The notes under the pieces are model-generated. The model saw only the letters and a program-made list of their open reading frames with translations. It was not told the origin of the DNA and ran no database searches. From the NCBI GenBank assembly GCA_012959845.1, contig DUCL01000231.1, positions 1 through 11,169 on the forward strand: a stretch of 11,169 nucleotides of DNA, written 5' to 3'. Position numbers and translations under genes: made by a program. Of the stretch, positions 1-6,151 are shown one piece after another. Position 1 is the stretch's first letter; each line of letters opens with the position of its first letter. The stretch is from Candidatus Poseidoniales archaeon (GTDB taxonomy: Archaea > Thermoplasmatota > Poseidoniia > Poseidoniales > Poseidoniaceae).

Positions 1-1
1 A

Positions 2-79
2 TTTACTCTTGAACAATTTACTCAAGCCCTATTGAATAATATTGAAAGTGCAACAAATAGAATTATCAGAGAATATTGA
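2..79 (+). CDS. C-terminal end of an unidentified gene (partial)
   Basis: An open frame enters the window from the left and reads 25 codons to a TGA at 77-79. The tail is helical in character, with residues such as FTLEQFTQALLNN followed by a basic end (NRIIREY). The other two plus-strand frames are interrupted early, so this is the most likely end of an upstream plus-strand gene. Too little is present to name a family. The following aminotransferase starts 60 bp downstream, so the two could be cotranscribed. It could also be chance, since 25 codons without a stop is weak evidence. Confidence 0.4.
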   Translation, partial: FTLEQFTQALLNNIESATNRIIREY

Positions 80-87
80 GGCGGTTT

Positions 88-102
88 TTACTACAATAGT
101 AA
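88..102. repeat. Perfect 6-bp inverted repeat upstream of the aminotransferase
   Basis: TTACTA, then a CAA spacer, then TAGTAA forms a perfect inverted repeat 37-51 bp upstream of the aminotransferase start codon. Its position between two genes would suit an operator or part of a terminator hairpin for the upstream gene. The stem is AT-rich and short, so chance is possible. Confidence 0.3.
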
Positions 103-138
103 GGATATGCTCAACAACCGAGACCCATTGGCCAGTAC

Positions 139-1293
139 ATGGACAACACATGGCCCTACCATGGTAGTTCAACAACTGGGGCAGATATTCACCCAATTCG
201 ATATCTTGACTGGTATATTCCACGTTTACAACAAATGAGAAAATACAATTTATCCTATAGTGGACTACAATATGTATGGGATTTCGAAAAATACCTAGCA
301 CAATCTCTTGGCGATGTAGGCTATCATCATATTCCCGATTTGCCTAATCCTGAACAAATGGTTGCAGAAAGATATGGAGTAAAGTCTGAAAATATCGTAA
401 TTACTCAAGGCGCTACACAGGCTCTAAACATCGCACTGCTTGCTTGTATTGATTCTTCTGATAATGAAAAGAATACTGTCGCTGTAGAATTACCCGCATA
501 TGCGCCTGTCGTTCAAACCCCTCTATTGCTAAATTGTGACACAATTCCTGTACAAAGGCATCCACCTGCTGACGGAATTGGGCCGTGGAGAATTAACAAA
601 AACGAGTGGATAGATGCCCTACAACAATCAAAAGTATTGATGATAACACCGCAACTAAATCCTTGCGGATGGGATTATGAAAGCAATGACCGCAAATGGA
701 TTATAGATACCTGCAAAGAAATGGGTATCCCAATAATATCTGATGAGGTCTATATTGATTCTATGAAAGGAACTGATGATTACAAGCCATTTCATTTGGA
801 AGGCGAACATTGTATTTCTGTTAACTCATTGACGAAAATCTATGGCTTGGGTCCATTACGGTTTGGTTGGATCATCGCTAATGAGGAAATATCTTTGAAT
901 GCAAAAAGAGCCTTTTTGACACTTTCTGGGATGATGGCAAGCCCAACTATCCGCTTGGCAAGTGCTGTATTCCCATATCTTGACTTAGCGATTGAAAAAA
1001 TTAAGCACTACAGAGAAACCAATCTTCCTGTATTAAGAGAAATGCTGGCAAGACAAAATATTGCGTGGAATGAACCTCCATACGGTGTTTTCGGTGCTTT
1101 CAAACTTCCAAATAATTATGATTCAATGAAATTCGTTGATGGGGAATGCGCAGACAATTCAGTACTTGCAGTACCAGGTTCTATGTTCGCACAGGAATTA
1201 AGTGGATGGTTAAGAGTGGCATGGTCTATAGAGCCTAAGTTATTTGCCGAAGCGATATTGAATCTAGAAAAGGCATTAATTTCGATACAGTGA
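139..1293 (+). CDS. PLP-dependent aminotransferase, class I/II (fold type I)
   Basis: This 384-residue cytosolic enzyme transfers an amino group between an amino acid and a 2-oxo acid using pyridoxal phosphate; the substrate cannot be told from the sequence. The family order of motifs is visible: a phosphate-binding TQGATQAL segment near residue 93, N174 in NPCG (the position of the usual NPTG), D202 in ISDEVY that would contact the PLP ring nitrogen, K233 in the NSLTK segment as the Schiff-base lysine, and R359 in WLRVAW as the substrate carboxylate-binding arginine. The length fits the family. The ATG at 139 is chosen because stop codons in frame (97-99 and 100-102) exclude a much longer N-terminus. 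There is no clear Shine-Dalgarno site, so a leaderless transcript is possible. It is followed by ubiX after 42 bp on the same strand. Alternatives within the family include aspartate/tyrosine-type aminotransferases or a C-S lyase-like member. Confidence 0.9.
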   Translation: MDNTWPYHGSSTTGADIHPIRYLDWYIPRLQQMRKYNLSYSGLQYVWDFEKYLAQSLGDVGYHHIPDLPNPEQMVAERYGVKSENIVITQGATQALNIALLACIDSSDNEKNTVAVELPAYAPVVQTPLLLNCDTIPVQRHPPADGIGPWRINKNEWIDALQQSKVLMITPQLNPCGWDYESNDRKWIIDTCKEMGIPIISDEVYIDSMKGTDDYKPFHLEGEHCISVNSLTKIYGLGPLRFGWIIANEEISLNAKRAFLTLSGMMASPTIRLASAVFPYLDLAIEKIKHYRETNLPVLREMLARQNIAWNEPPYGVFGAFKLPNNYDSMKFVDGECADNSVLAVPGSMFAQELSGWLRVAWSIEPKLFAEAILNLEKALISIQ

Positions 1294-1320
1294 TGAAAAA
1301 CGAGAGCATATATGCGGAAA

Positions 1321-1324
1321 GGAG
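1321..1324 (+). promoter_or_regulatory. Ribosome binding site that decides the ubiX start
   Basis: GGAG within GGAAAGGAG lies 11 bases before the ATG at 1336. The earlier in-frame ATG at 1312 has no such site and would add eight residues ahead of the conserved beta strand. This favours 1336 as the true start. Confidence 0.6.
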
Positions 1325-1335
1325 TTGCACGGTAT

Positions 1336-1908
1336 ATGGGTGAAATAGTAGTCGCAATAACCGGAGCATCTGGTGCAATCTATGGAAAGCGCCTCACTGA
1401 ATGCCTATCCAATCTTGGAATACAAGTAAGACTGGTCGTTACTGCATCTGGTGAACTCACTCTTGCGCATGAATGTCAAACCGATAAAGAATCTATTGCT
1501 GCAGAATATTCGGCTATTCTAGAAGATGAAGGCAATGTAGCAGCAAAGTCTGCATCTGGTTCGGCAAATATCGATGCAGTTGTTATCTGTCCGTGTTCTG
1601 GAACAACTTTGGGGAAGTTGGCAGCAGGAATTAGCGATAATCTCGTCACCCGTTCTGCAATCGTTGCTATGAAGGAGAGACGCAAGTTGATAATCGTTCC
1701 ACGTGAAGCCCCATATGCTACAGTTCACTTAGAAAATATGGCAAAATTATCATCATGGGATACGGTGATAATTCCTGCATCACCTGGCTTTTACAACCAC
1801 CCTCAATCAATAGATGACTTGGTCGATTTTGTTATCGCAAGAATTCTTGACCAATTGGGATTAACTCATGATATCGGTAAGCGTTGGACTGGTGAAGAAA
1901 TCCAATAA
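1336..1908 (+). CDS. ubiX: UbiX-family flavin prenyltransferase
   Basis: UbiX joins a dimethylallyl group to FMN to make prenylated FMN, the cofactor of UbiD-type decarboxylases. The 190-residue protein begins directly with the Rossmann-like strand and the GASGAIYG flavin-phosphate loop (residues 10-17). It then shows CPCSGT (86-90), R106, VPREAPY (121-127), HLENM (131-135) and the C-terminal FYNHPQSIDDLVDFVIARILDQLGL signature, with Y153 and R169 matching the conserved tyrosine and arginine of the family. Length and motif order are complete. No ubiD lies in this window. In archaea, prenyl-FMN is known to serve anhydromevalonate phosphate decarboxylase in a variant mevalonate pathway, as well as other UbiD enzymes; which one applies here is inference. 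The start at 1336 rather than 1312 is supported by a GGAG site and by family length. Confidence 0.93.
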   Translation: MGEIVVAITGASGAIYGKRLTECLSNLGIQVRLVVTASGELTLAHECQTDKESIAAEYSAILEDEGNVAAKSASGSANIDAVVICPCSGTTLGKLAAGISDNLVTRSAIVAMKERRKLIIVPREAPYATVHLENMAKLSSWDTVIIPASPGFYNHPQSIDDLVDFVIARILDQLGLTHDIGKRWTGEEIQ

Positions 1909-1960
1909 TTCTAATCAAGACACCATGTAGTTCATCAAGGTCGGGCGAATAGCCCCTATT

Positions 1961-1964
1961 GGTG
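1961..1964 (+). promoter_or_regulatory. Ribosome binding site of the M28 peptidase gene
   Basis: GGTG stands five bases before the ATG at 1970, matching the GGTGA-type sites seen before other genes in the window. It supports the full-length start that includes the SAP domain. Confidence 0.5.
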
Positions 1965-1969
1965 CTCCA

Positions 1970-3754
1970 ATGTCCGAGATAGATTATTCTTCAATGAAAG
2001 TCTCCGAATTGAAGGATTTGTGCAAGTCAAATTCATTGCAAGTTTCTGGAAAAAAGACTGAATTAATTGAGCGCCTAACAACTCATTTCACAGTCGTAGA
2101 AGCAATACTGGAGCATGAGAAGTCACCCAATAATTTCATTGAATTAGATGGTGGTGGCGGATTTTCAAGTAATTCCGCAACATTTCAAAGAATGTTCGCA
2201 GAAAAAGCCGGACCCCACACTGTGAAAATCATCGCGGCCTTTGCGCTTTCACTGCTGATGATTTCCGCTGTTTTAATCATCCAGCCCGCATGGCTAGGGT
2301 TTGGCCATGAACTCGAATTTGAATTGATTGATTATGATGAAACAATGGCAAGACAATATGCCCAAGACCTGGTTGATCTAGGCCATCCTGAATGGACTGG
2401 CAGAATGAGTGGCACTGATGAAGAAGCTGCTGCTGCACAAATGATAGAAGAGCATTTCAAGTCACTTGGAATGACTACTACTCTCCATTCTTATGAAGTT
2501 GAAATGCACCATGTAAATGCAGAACCGAGTGTTCAAGTTTGTACTCCTGGCAATAACCCACTTTTACAACCGTGCTCGTTTCTTGATGAGTTAGCAGGTG
2601 GCGAATTACATACCTTTGAACATCGAATTGACTATGTGATTCAAGGATTCAGTGGCTCTAGCCTCATACAATTCGGTGATAATGCCCCAGTTGTTGATTT
2701 AGGAAATGGTTCAGATGAATCACTCTGGCAACAAGCGAGTGGAGGCATTGGCTATGTTAGGGGCGGCGGCTCAATTACTGGCAATACTGCATTGATGAGT
2801 AAAGCAGCAGAAAATGACTTGGTGTCATTAATCAGAGTAAATAAGGATTATAATTGCGGTAAAGTAGAGACAACTGATTGTGTACCAATTTTCAAGGGAA
2901 CCTCTATAGAAGCAATTACTGAAGCAAATGGTGGTAGCGTACCTACCGAATTATCATTCATTGCAATGTCGAAAGATGCTGGTGAAATATTAGAGGCAGC
3001 AGTAATCAATGGTTCAGGAACAATCTCACTGGACATAGATGTCACCAATGATGGTACTCGGACAATTTACGTTCCTTGTGGAGAGTTCAAAGGGAAATCA
3101 TCCGAGGTAGTTATCGCTGGCGCACACCACGATACAGTCTACAGTGGCCCTGGTGCCATTGATGACACATCAGGTTCTGCAAGTATTATGGAAATGGCGA
3201 GACAAATTTCCAAAGTAGTCAATGAAACCGGAACACCAGATAGGACAATTCGATTCTGTACATGGGGTGGAGAAGAAGAAGGCCTTTACGGAAGTAGAGC
3301 ATATGTTAGTGAAATGAAGAATCACTTGAAGAAAGACCTACGCCTCTACATCAACTTGGATATGAACCATGTTGATGCTGATTTCGCAAATCGTGGAAAC
3401 TCTTTGACCCTTTTCACAAATAATGTTGAGGATTATTTGAATGTTGAAACAATTAAAGATAGATATATCTCTGAAAATCCAGATATTGCGAATAAATACG
3501 AAATTCGTATGTCCATTTTGCTAGGGAAAAAAGGTGCAGAAGATGGAATGCCTTACAATTCAGATCACGGACCATTTGTTTATGACTTAGGCAGTGGTTC
3601 AAACGGTAGAGCTGTCGTCTGCTATGGTAGTGGAAGTTGGGAGTATCACACATATAAGGACAATATGGAACGCTTCAATGAAGAATCACTGGGTGTTTCT
3701 GTGACAATATATGGCACTTATTTGAGAGCATTAGCATATGATATTGAATCTTGA
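1970..3754 (+). CDS. Membrane-anchored M28-family metallopeptidase with N-terminal SAP domain
   Basis: This 594-residue zinc aminopeptidase-like protein has three visible parts. Residues about 6-40 form a SAP-type helix-extended loop-helix (MKVSELKDLCKSNSL, then GKKTELIERL). Residues about 87-106 are a single membrane helix with a lysine before it and acidic residues after it, predicting an inside N-terminus and an outside catalytic part. The rest is an M28 peptidase with a PA-like insertion around residues 150-360. All five expected zinc ligands are present: H386 (AHHDT), D398 (GAIDDTSG), E436 in the GGEEEGLYGS motif with E435 as the likely general base, D464 (INLDM) and H533 (SDHGPF). Cysteine pairs C191/C202 and C296/C304 could be disulfides, consistent with an outside location. 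The likely role is degradation of external peptides. The SAP domain, normally nucleic-acid binding, is unexpected here. Confidence 0.9.
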   Translation: MSEIDYSSMKVSELKDLCKSNSLQVSGKKTELIERLTTHFTVVEAILEHEKSPNNFIELDGGGGFSSNSATFQRMFAEKAGPHTVKIIAAFALSLLMISAVLIIQPAWLGFGHELEFELIDYDETMARQYAQDLVDLGHPEWTGRMSGTDEEAAAAQMIEEHFKSLGMTTTLHSYEVEMHHVNAEPSVQVCTPGNNPLLQPCSFLDELAGGELHTFEHRIDYVIQGFSGSSLIQFGDNAPVVDLGNGSDESLWQQASGGIGYVRGGGSITGNTALMSKAAENDLVSLIRVNKDYNCGKVETTDCVPIFKGTSIEAITEANGGSVPTELSFIAMSKDAGEILEAAVINGSGTISLDIDVTNDGTRTIYVPCGEFKGKSSEVVIAGAHHDTVYSGPGAIDDTSGSASIMEMARQISKVVNETGTPDRTIRFCTWGGEEEGLYGSRAYVSEMKNHLKKDLRLYINLDMNHVDADFANRGNSLTLFTNNVEDYLNVETIKDRYISENPDIANKYEIRMSILLGKKGAEDGMPYNSDHGPFVYDLGSGSNGRAVVCYGSGSWEYHTYKDNMERFNEESLGVSVTIYGTYLRALAYDIES

Positions 3755-3794
3755 GAATCAAAAGAGTTCAAGAATAGAATACCTTAGCAGTTTC

Positions 3795-4088
3795 ATGGTC
3801 GCACCAAGCGCATGGGCAAGTCACATTTTGGTTGAATCCAAATCTGAAGCAGTACAGATAAAGGATAAGGTTGTAAAATTGAAGGATTTCCAAAAGTTAG
3901 CAAGGAAAAAAAGTTCCTGCCCATCTTCTCAAAAAGGCGGCGATTTGGGTTGGTTTAGAAAGGGAAACATGGTTAAAGAATTTGAACTGGCTGTGTGGAG
4001 TACACCATTGAAGACTGTTTCACCACCCGTAAAAACTCAATTCGGATACCATTTGATTTGGGTTCATGAAAGAGATTCTAAAGAATAA
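3795..4088 (+). CDS. Single-domain parvulin peptidyl-prolyl isomerase (PpiC-type rotamase)
   Basis: This 97-residue protein is a stand-alone parvulin that catalyses cis-trans isomerisation of peptidyl-prolyl bonds. It aligns along its full length with E. coli-type PpiC: ASHILV near the start with H10, a CPSSQKGGDLGWF segment with C42 as the active-site cysteine position, FELAVW, and the terminal TQFGYHLIWV with H86. It has no signal peptide or membrane segment, so it is cytosolic. The ATG at 3795 is chosen because it lies eight residues before the conserved first strand. An ATG at 3738 in the same frame would add 19 non-conserved residues and overlap the end of the peptidase gene. Neither start has an obvious Shine-Dalgarno site. 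It is followed 11 bp later by the FolB-like gene, and the stop codon is fused to that gene's ribosome binding site. Confidence 0.9.
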   Translation: MVAPSAWASHILVESKSEAVQIKDKVVKLKDFQKLARKKSSCPSSQKGGDLGWFRKGNMVKEFELAVWSTPLKTVSPPVKTQFGYHLIWVHERDSKE

Positions 4089-4093
4089 GGTGA
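4089..4093 (+). promoter_or_regulatory. Ribosome binding site of the FolB-like gene, abutting the parvulin stop
   Basis: GGTGA directly follows the TAA stop of the parvulin gene and lies six bases before the ATG at 4100. It favours that ATG over the two in-frame TTG codons at 4094 and 4097. Confidence 0.6.
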
Positions 4094-4099
4094 TTGTTG

Positions 4100-4465
4100 A
4101 TGATTGTCACAGTTGCTTTGGAGAGTTATACCGTAATGGCCAAACACGGTTATTATGACTTCGAACATGAAACTGAGCAGCCATTTATTTTCAGTGTTTG
4201 GGCGACGATTATGGACCACAGTATCGCAGGTAAGTTAGCCAATACTCTGAATTATGCAGATATTCAAATCGCTATCGATGCTGAAATTATTGATGCTGAA
4301 AAACCGATTGGATTAATGGAAACAATGGCTGAGAATATTATCTCAAACCTATCGGCCAATGAAATGGTTTGCAAACTAAAGATTAGAATTGAGAAGCCAC
4401 AAGCACCATTGCCACATCCTGGCGGCTTAGCGTTAATTGAAATGGAATGGATTCGCCCGCAGTAA
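4100..4465 (+). CDS. folB: FolB-type dihydroneopterin aldolase-like protein
   Basis: This 121-residue protein matches the tunnelling-fold dihydroneopterin aldolase/epimerase family, which cleaves dihydroneopterin to 6-hydroxymethyl-dihydropterin and glycolaldehyde on the route to folate-type cofactors. Visible signatures are HGYYDFEHE near the start, TLNYADI, LMETMAENI and IRIEKPQAP. The residues matching the catalytic and substrate-binding set of bacterial FolB are all present: E22, Y52, E74 and K99. Total length is that of a normal single-domain member, which would assemble as an oligomer in the cytosol. It lies 11 bp after the parvulin gene and is probably cotranscribed with it. Archaea often use the unrelated MptD aldolase, so a FolB-type enzyme suggests acquisition from bacteria (inference). 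The exact pterin substrate is not certain; an epimerase or 7,8-dihydroneopterin-triphosphate-related role is possible. Confidence 0.8.
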   Translation: MIVTVALESYTVMAKHGYYDFEHETEQPFIFSVWATIMDHSIAGKLANTLNYADIQIAIDAEIIDAEKPIGLMETMAENIISNLSANEMVCKLKIRIEKPQAPLPHPGGLALIEMEWIRPQ

Positions 4466-4472
4466 AATATCT

Positions 4473-4487
4473 AGAAACCATATATTA
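4473..4487 (+). promoter_or_regulatory. Candidate archaeal promoter (BRE plus TATA box) for the zinc-ribbon gene
   Basis: AGAAACC followed by ATATATTA resembles a BRE element and TATA box. Transcription would begin about 25 bases downstream, near 4510, giving a leader of roughly 28 bases that contains AAGGG (4526-4530) seven bases before the ATG at 4538. The element lies just after the stop of the FolB-like gene, so the next gene may start a new transcript. Confidence 0.45.
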
Positions 4488-4537
4488 CTGGATTTTTCTA
4501 CATAAGTATTGAAGGGCTTCGCATCAAGGGCACTGTA

Positions 4538-5044
4538 ATGGCCGATAGTCCAAGTCGTGTATTTGTTCCAACTGCGGTTGAAGCAGATGGCAAGGCCATA
4601 GGCATGGGTTGCTTTAGTTCGGAAGAAACTGCTTGGCAAGTATTGCGTACTTTTCTAAAGAAGAGTGAATTGATGAATCTAAAGTCTGCAAGTATTGTAA
4701 TTTGGGAAATTGATATCGTTGGAGATGATGCAATGACCGTACTCTCAACCATTGAGTGCAAACCTTGCCCTGTATGCAAACGGAATACTTTCTGGGTTGA
4801 CCTATCACAGTTTAGTGCATTATGTCATGGTACCTCTTGTGCTGCATGGGTTGAGGAAAGTACGATTGAGCCGGGAATTATTGACTGCGGCTGGCCTGCA
4901 ATACAATTCCTAAAGCAAACAAGTTCGATAAAAGAGGCATTCAAAGAATTGTACAAATTAGGAGATCGCCTAACTGCTGCTGGACAAACTGAACAAGTTG
5001 CTGGAACTGCTGAAGGGTTGCTTGGAGAGTTCCAAAATTCTTGA
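4538..5044 (+). CDS. Unrecognised protein with a central four-cysteine zinc-ribbon-like motif
   Basis: I do not recognise this 168-residue protein. Residues 1-70 look like a small alpha/beta domain (VFVPTAVEADGKAIGMG, a helix, then SASIVIWEIDIVG). A cysteine cluster follows: C77PVC80, then C96 and C101 in ALCHGTSC, with an additional C74. This CxxC-x15-CxxxxC spacing is consistent with zinc binding. The C-terminal 50 residues are helical (IKEAFKELYKLGDRL). There is no signal peptide or membrane helix, so it is likely cytosolic. It has its own candidate promoter and an AAGGG ribosome site, and it converges on the DUF2116 gene with only four bases between stop codons. Base and codon use look like the neighbours, so there is no sign of recent transfer. 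It may be a lineage-specific conserved protein; no function is proposed. Confidence 0.75.
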   Translation: MADSPSRVFVPTAVEADGKAIGMGCFSSEETAWQVLRTFLKKSELMNLKSASIVIWEIDIVGDDAMTVLSTIECKPCPVCKRNTFWVDLSQFSALCHGTSCAAWVEESTIEPGIIDCGWPAIQFLKQTSSIKEAFKELYKLGDRLTAAGQTEQVAGTAEGLLGEFQNS

Positions 5045-5048
5045 CATA

Positions 5049-5297
5049 TCAAATCATTCGCAAAATGACTGGTATGAGGAAACTAGAGGCGAATATTCCG
5101 AAGAAAACAAACATCCAGATTCTAACTTGCTTCTGACTTTTCTCGTTCTTTACATTCTTGGTGATACACTCTTCTTTCTTGCAAACCCTTGGTTCTGCTT
5201 TTGTTGAAATCGCTTCTTGGCAAATCTTGCAATGCTTATGTGGTAATACTCGATTGTTATTCTTTGATCTATTTGTTTTACTTGCTGATTCCGACAT
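5049..5297 (-). CDS. DUF2116-like zinc-ribbon protein with C-terminal membrane helix
   Basis: This 82-residue protein has an N-terminal zinc ribbon beginning HKHC (residues 20-23), with cysteine pairs C23/C26 (CKIC) and C39/C44 (CKKEEC). A basic linker and a single hydrophobic helix at about residues 58-80 end the chain. That order, HxHCxxC, CxxxxC, basic stretch and tail helix, matches the small archaeal family known as DUF2116, whose function is unknown. The positive linker before the helix suggests the zinc ribbon stays in the cytoplasm, with the protein tail-anchored. It starts nine bases after the pyrH stop, preceded by AGGTGA, and the two genes are very likely one operon. Its stop faces the stop of the zinc-ribbon gene on the other strand at a distance of four bases. 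Confidence 0.82.
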   Translation of the reverse strand: MSESASKTNRSKNNNRVLPHKHCKICQEAISTKAEPRVCKKEECITKNVKNEKSQKQVRIWMFVFFGIFASSFLIPVILRMI

Positions 5298-5301
5298 ATT
5301 T

Positions 5302-5309
5302 TCACCTCA
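5302..5309 (-). promoter_or_regulatory. Fused pyrH stop and ribosome binding site for the DUF2116-like gene
   Basis: On the minus strand the eight bases TGAGGTGA contain the pyrH stop codon and the AGGTGA site of the next gene, whose ATG follows four bases later. This arrangement would couple translation of the two genes. Confidence 0.55.
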
Positions 5310-6014
5310 TGAATTAATTAGCGTACCTTCGAAAGGCTGGCCGTCCAATGCTTGTTCCAATATTGAAATCTGACGTCCATCCAATACTGCTAAGTCAATA
5401 CAAGCATCTTTTGCCCAGCCAACTGCTATTGGGTCAATTACCGCAGAAGCCCCTGGTGCTAACGGCTCACCGATGCCTGTAATCTCTGCCAACTGGTCGA
5501 TTGTCAAATTGGTTAATGATTGGGCATCATCAAATTGTCGTGGGTCTTTATCGTAAACATGACTGACATTTGTTGCGATAATGCAAGTTCTCGCACCTGC
5601 ATCTCTTGCGAAAGCGACCGCTACTGCGTCAGTGGTATGGCCAGGGGTCGTTCCACCCATCACCACGAAATTGTATTTTTCTAATAATTCAGCAGATTGA
5701 GAGGTTGTGTGAGGGATAGAAGGAGCAACATTACAACCAATATCAAGCAATATTTGTTGGATAATTGTTGCATTCAATCGCGTTGCTGCTATACCAACTT
5801 GGTCTAACTTATCCGTTGAGGAAATACAATTTTTTGCCAACTCAATAGCCTCTCTTGCAGGAAGTCCTCCACCGATGACAATCCCAACTTTGCGCTCATT
5901 ACCTTCCAAATGGACTGCCAATTGCCTTAGTTGGCCAAGCCATTCACTACGCTTCTCGGATTCCTCCGGCCGCAGTAGACTACCTCCCAATGCAACGATA
6001 TGACGACTTGTCAT
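5307..6014 (-). CDS. pyrH: UMP kinase, archaeal type
   Basis: PyrH phosphorylates UMP to UDP with ATP, in pyrimidine nucleotide synthesis in the cytosol. The 235-residue protein has the amino-acid-kinase fold and the archaeal signature. It begins with the nucleotide-binding strand HIVALGGSLL (residues 5-14), then VIGGG (46-50), D71 and GIAATRLNA (74-82), the phosphate-binding GGTTPGHTTDAVA (120-132) and TNVSHVYDKDP (148-158). The GHTTDA loop separates it from isopentenyl phosphate kinase and from bacterial PyrH. An in-frame TTG at 6077 would add 21 residues, but these are not conserved in kind and would turn a palindrome into coding sequence; the ATG at 6014, preceded by GAGG, is preferred. 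It is transcribed with the DUF2116-like gene and is divergent from prf1. Confidence 0.93.
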   Translation of the reverse strand: MTSRHIVALGGSLLRPEESEKRSEWLGQLRQLAVHLEGNERKVGIVIGGGLPAREAIELAKNCISSTDKLDQVGIAATRLNATIIQQILLDIGCNVAPSIPHTTSQSAELLEKYNFVVMGGTTPGHTTDAVAVAFARDAGARTCIIATNVSHVYDKDPRQFDDAQSLTNLTIDQLAEITGIGEPLAPGASAVIDPIAVGWAKDACIDLAVLDGRQISILEQALDGQPFEGTLINS

Positions 6015-6037
6015 CAGTCCCTGCCTCACAGACCTAT

Positions 6038-6054
6038 TGTTTGAGTATATCCCT
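6038..6054 (-). promoter_or_regulatory. Candidate TATA element of the pyrH promoter
   Basis: On the minus strand GGATATACTC lies about 30 bases before the pyrH ATG, where an archaeal TATA box would serve a very short leader. It directly adjoins the palindrome at 6055-6068. The match to a TATA consensus is only moderate. Confidence 0.3.
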
Positions 6055-6068
6055 TGTGAATATTCACA
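6055..6068. promoter_or_regulatory. Perfect 14-bp palindrome TGTGAATATTCACA, candidate operator
   Basis: The two halves TGTGAAT and ATTCACA are perfect reverse complements with no spacer. The site is 41-54 bp upstream of the pyrH start and next to its candidate TATA element, a typical location for a dimeric helix-turn-helix regulator. The regulator is not identifiable from this window. Confidence 0.5.
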
Positions 6069-6151
6069 GATAGCCAATTATCAAGTTGAAATTAAATGCG
6101 ACCATCTCCAAGAGCGAAAATCGGCAAAGTCACTTATTCCAATCTCGCTTG

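Noticed and set aside
29..301. A 90-codon open frame on the minus strand across the start of the aminotransferase.
   Set aside because: It overlaps a clear gene on the other strand, its translation shows no family likeness, and its composition is that of an antisense frame.
1921..1964. Possible nested stem before the peptidase gene (CACCA with TGGTG, and GGGC with GCCC).
   Set aside because: The stems are only 5 and 4 base pairs with unpaired bases between them, and the outer stem would hide the ribosome site. Chance pairing is likely.
3738..3794. N-terminal extension of the parvulin from an ATG at 3738.
   Set aside because: It overlaps the end of the peptidase gene, adds 19 residues with no family likeness, and has no ribosome site. 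Single-domain parvulins begin just before ASHILV.
4491..4497. ATTTTTC run after the FolB-like gene as a T-tract terminator.
   Set aside because: Five T residues in an AT-rich gap are weak evidence, and the run lies between the candidate TATA box and the start of the next gene.
5307..6014. Identification as isopentenyl phosphate kinase, tempting because ubiX is in the window.
   Set aside because: The GGTTPGHTTDAVA loop and TRLNA segment are those of archaeal UMP kinase. The histidine-marked active site of isopentenyl phosphate kinase is not apparent.
6015..6077. N-terminal extension of pyrH from a TTG at 6077, giving 256 residues.
   Set aside because: The extra 21 residues carry no kinase motif, the family begins close to HIVALGGSLL, and the extension covers the palindrome and candidate TATA element. 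The ATG at 6014 has a GAGG site.
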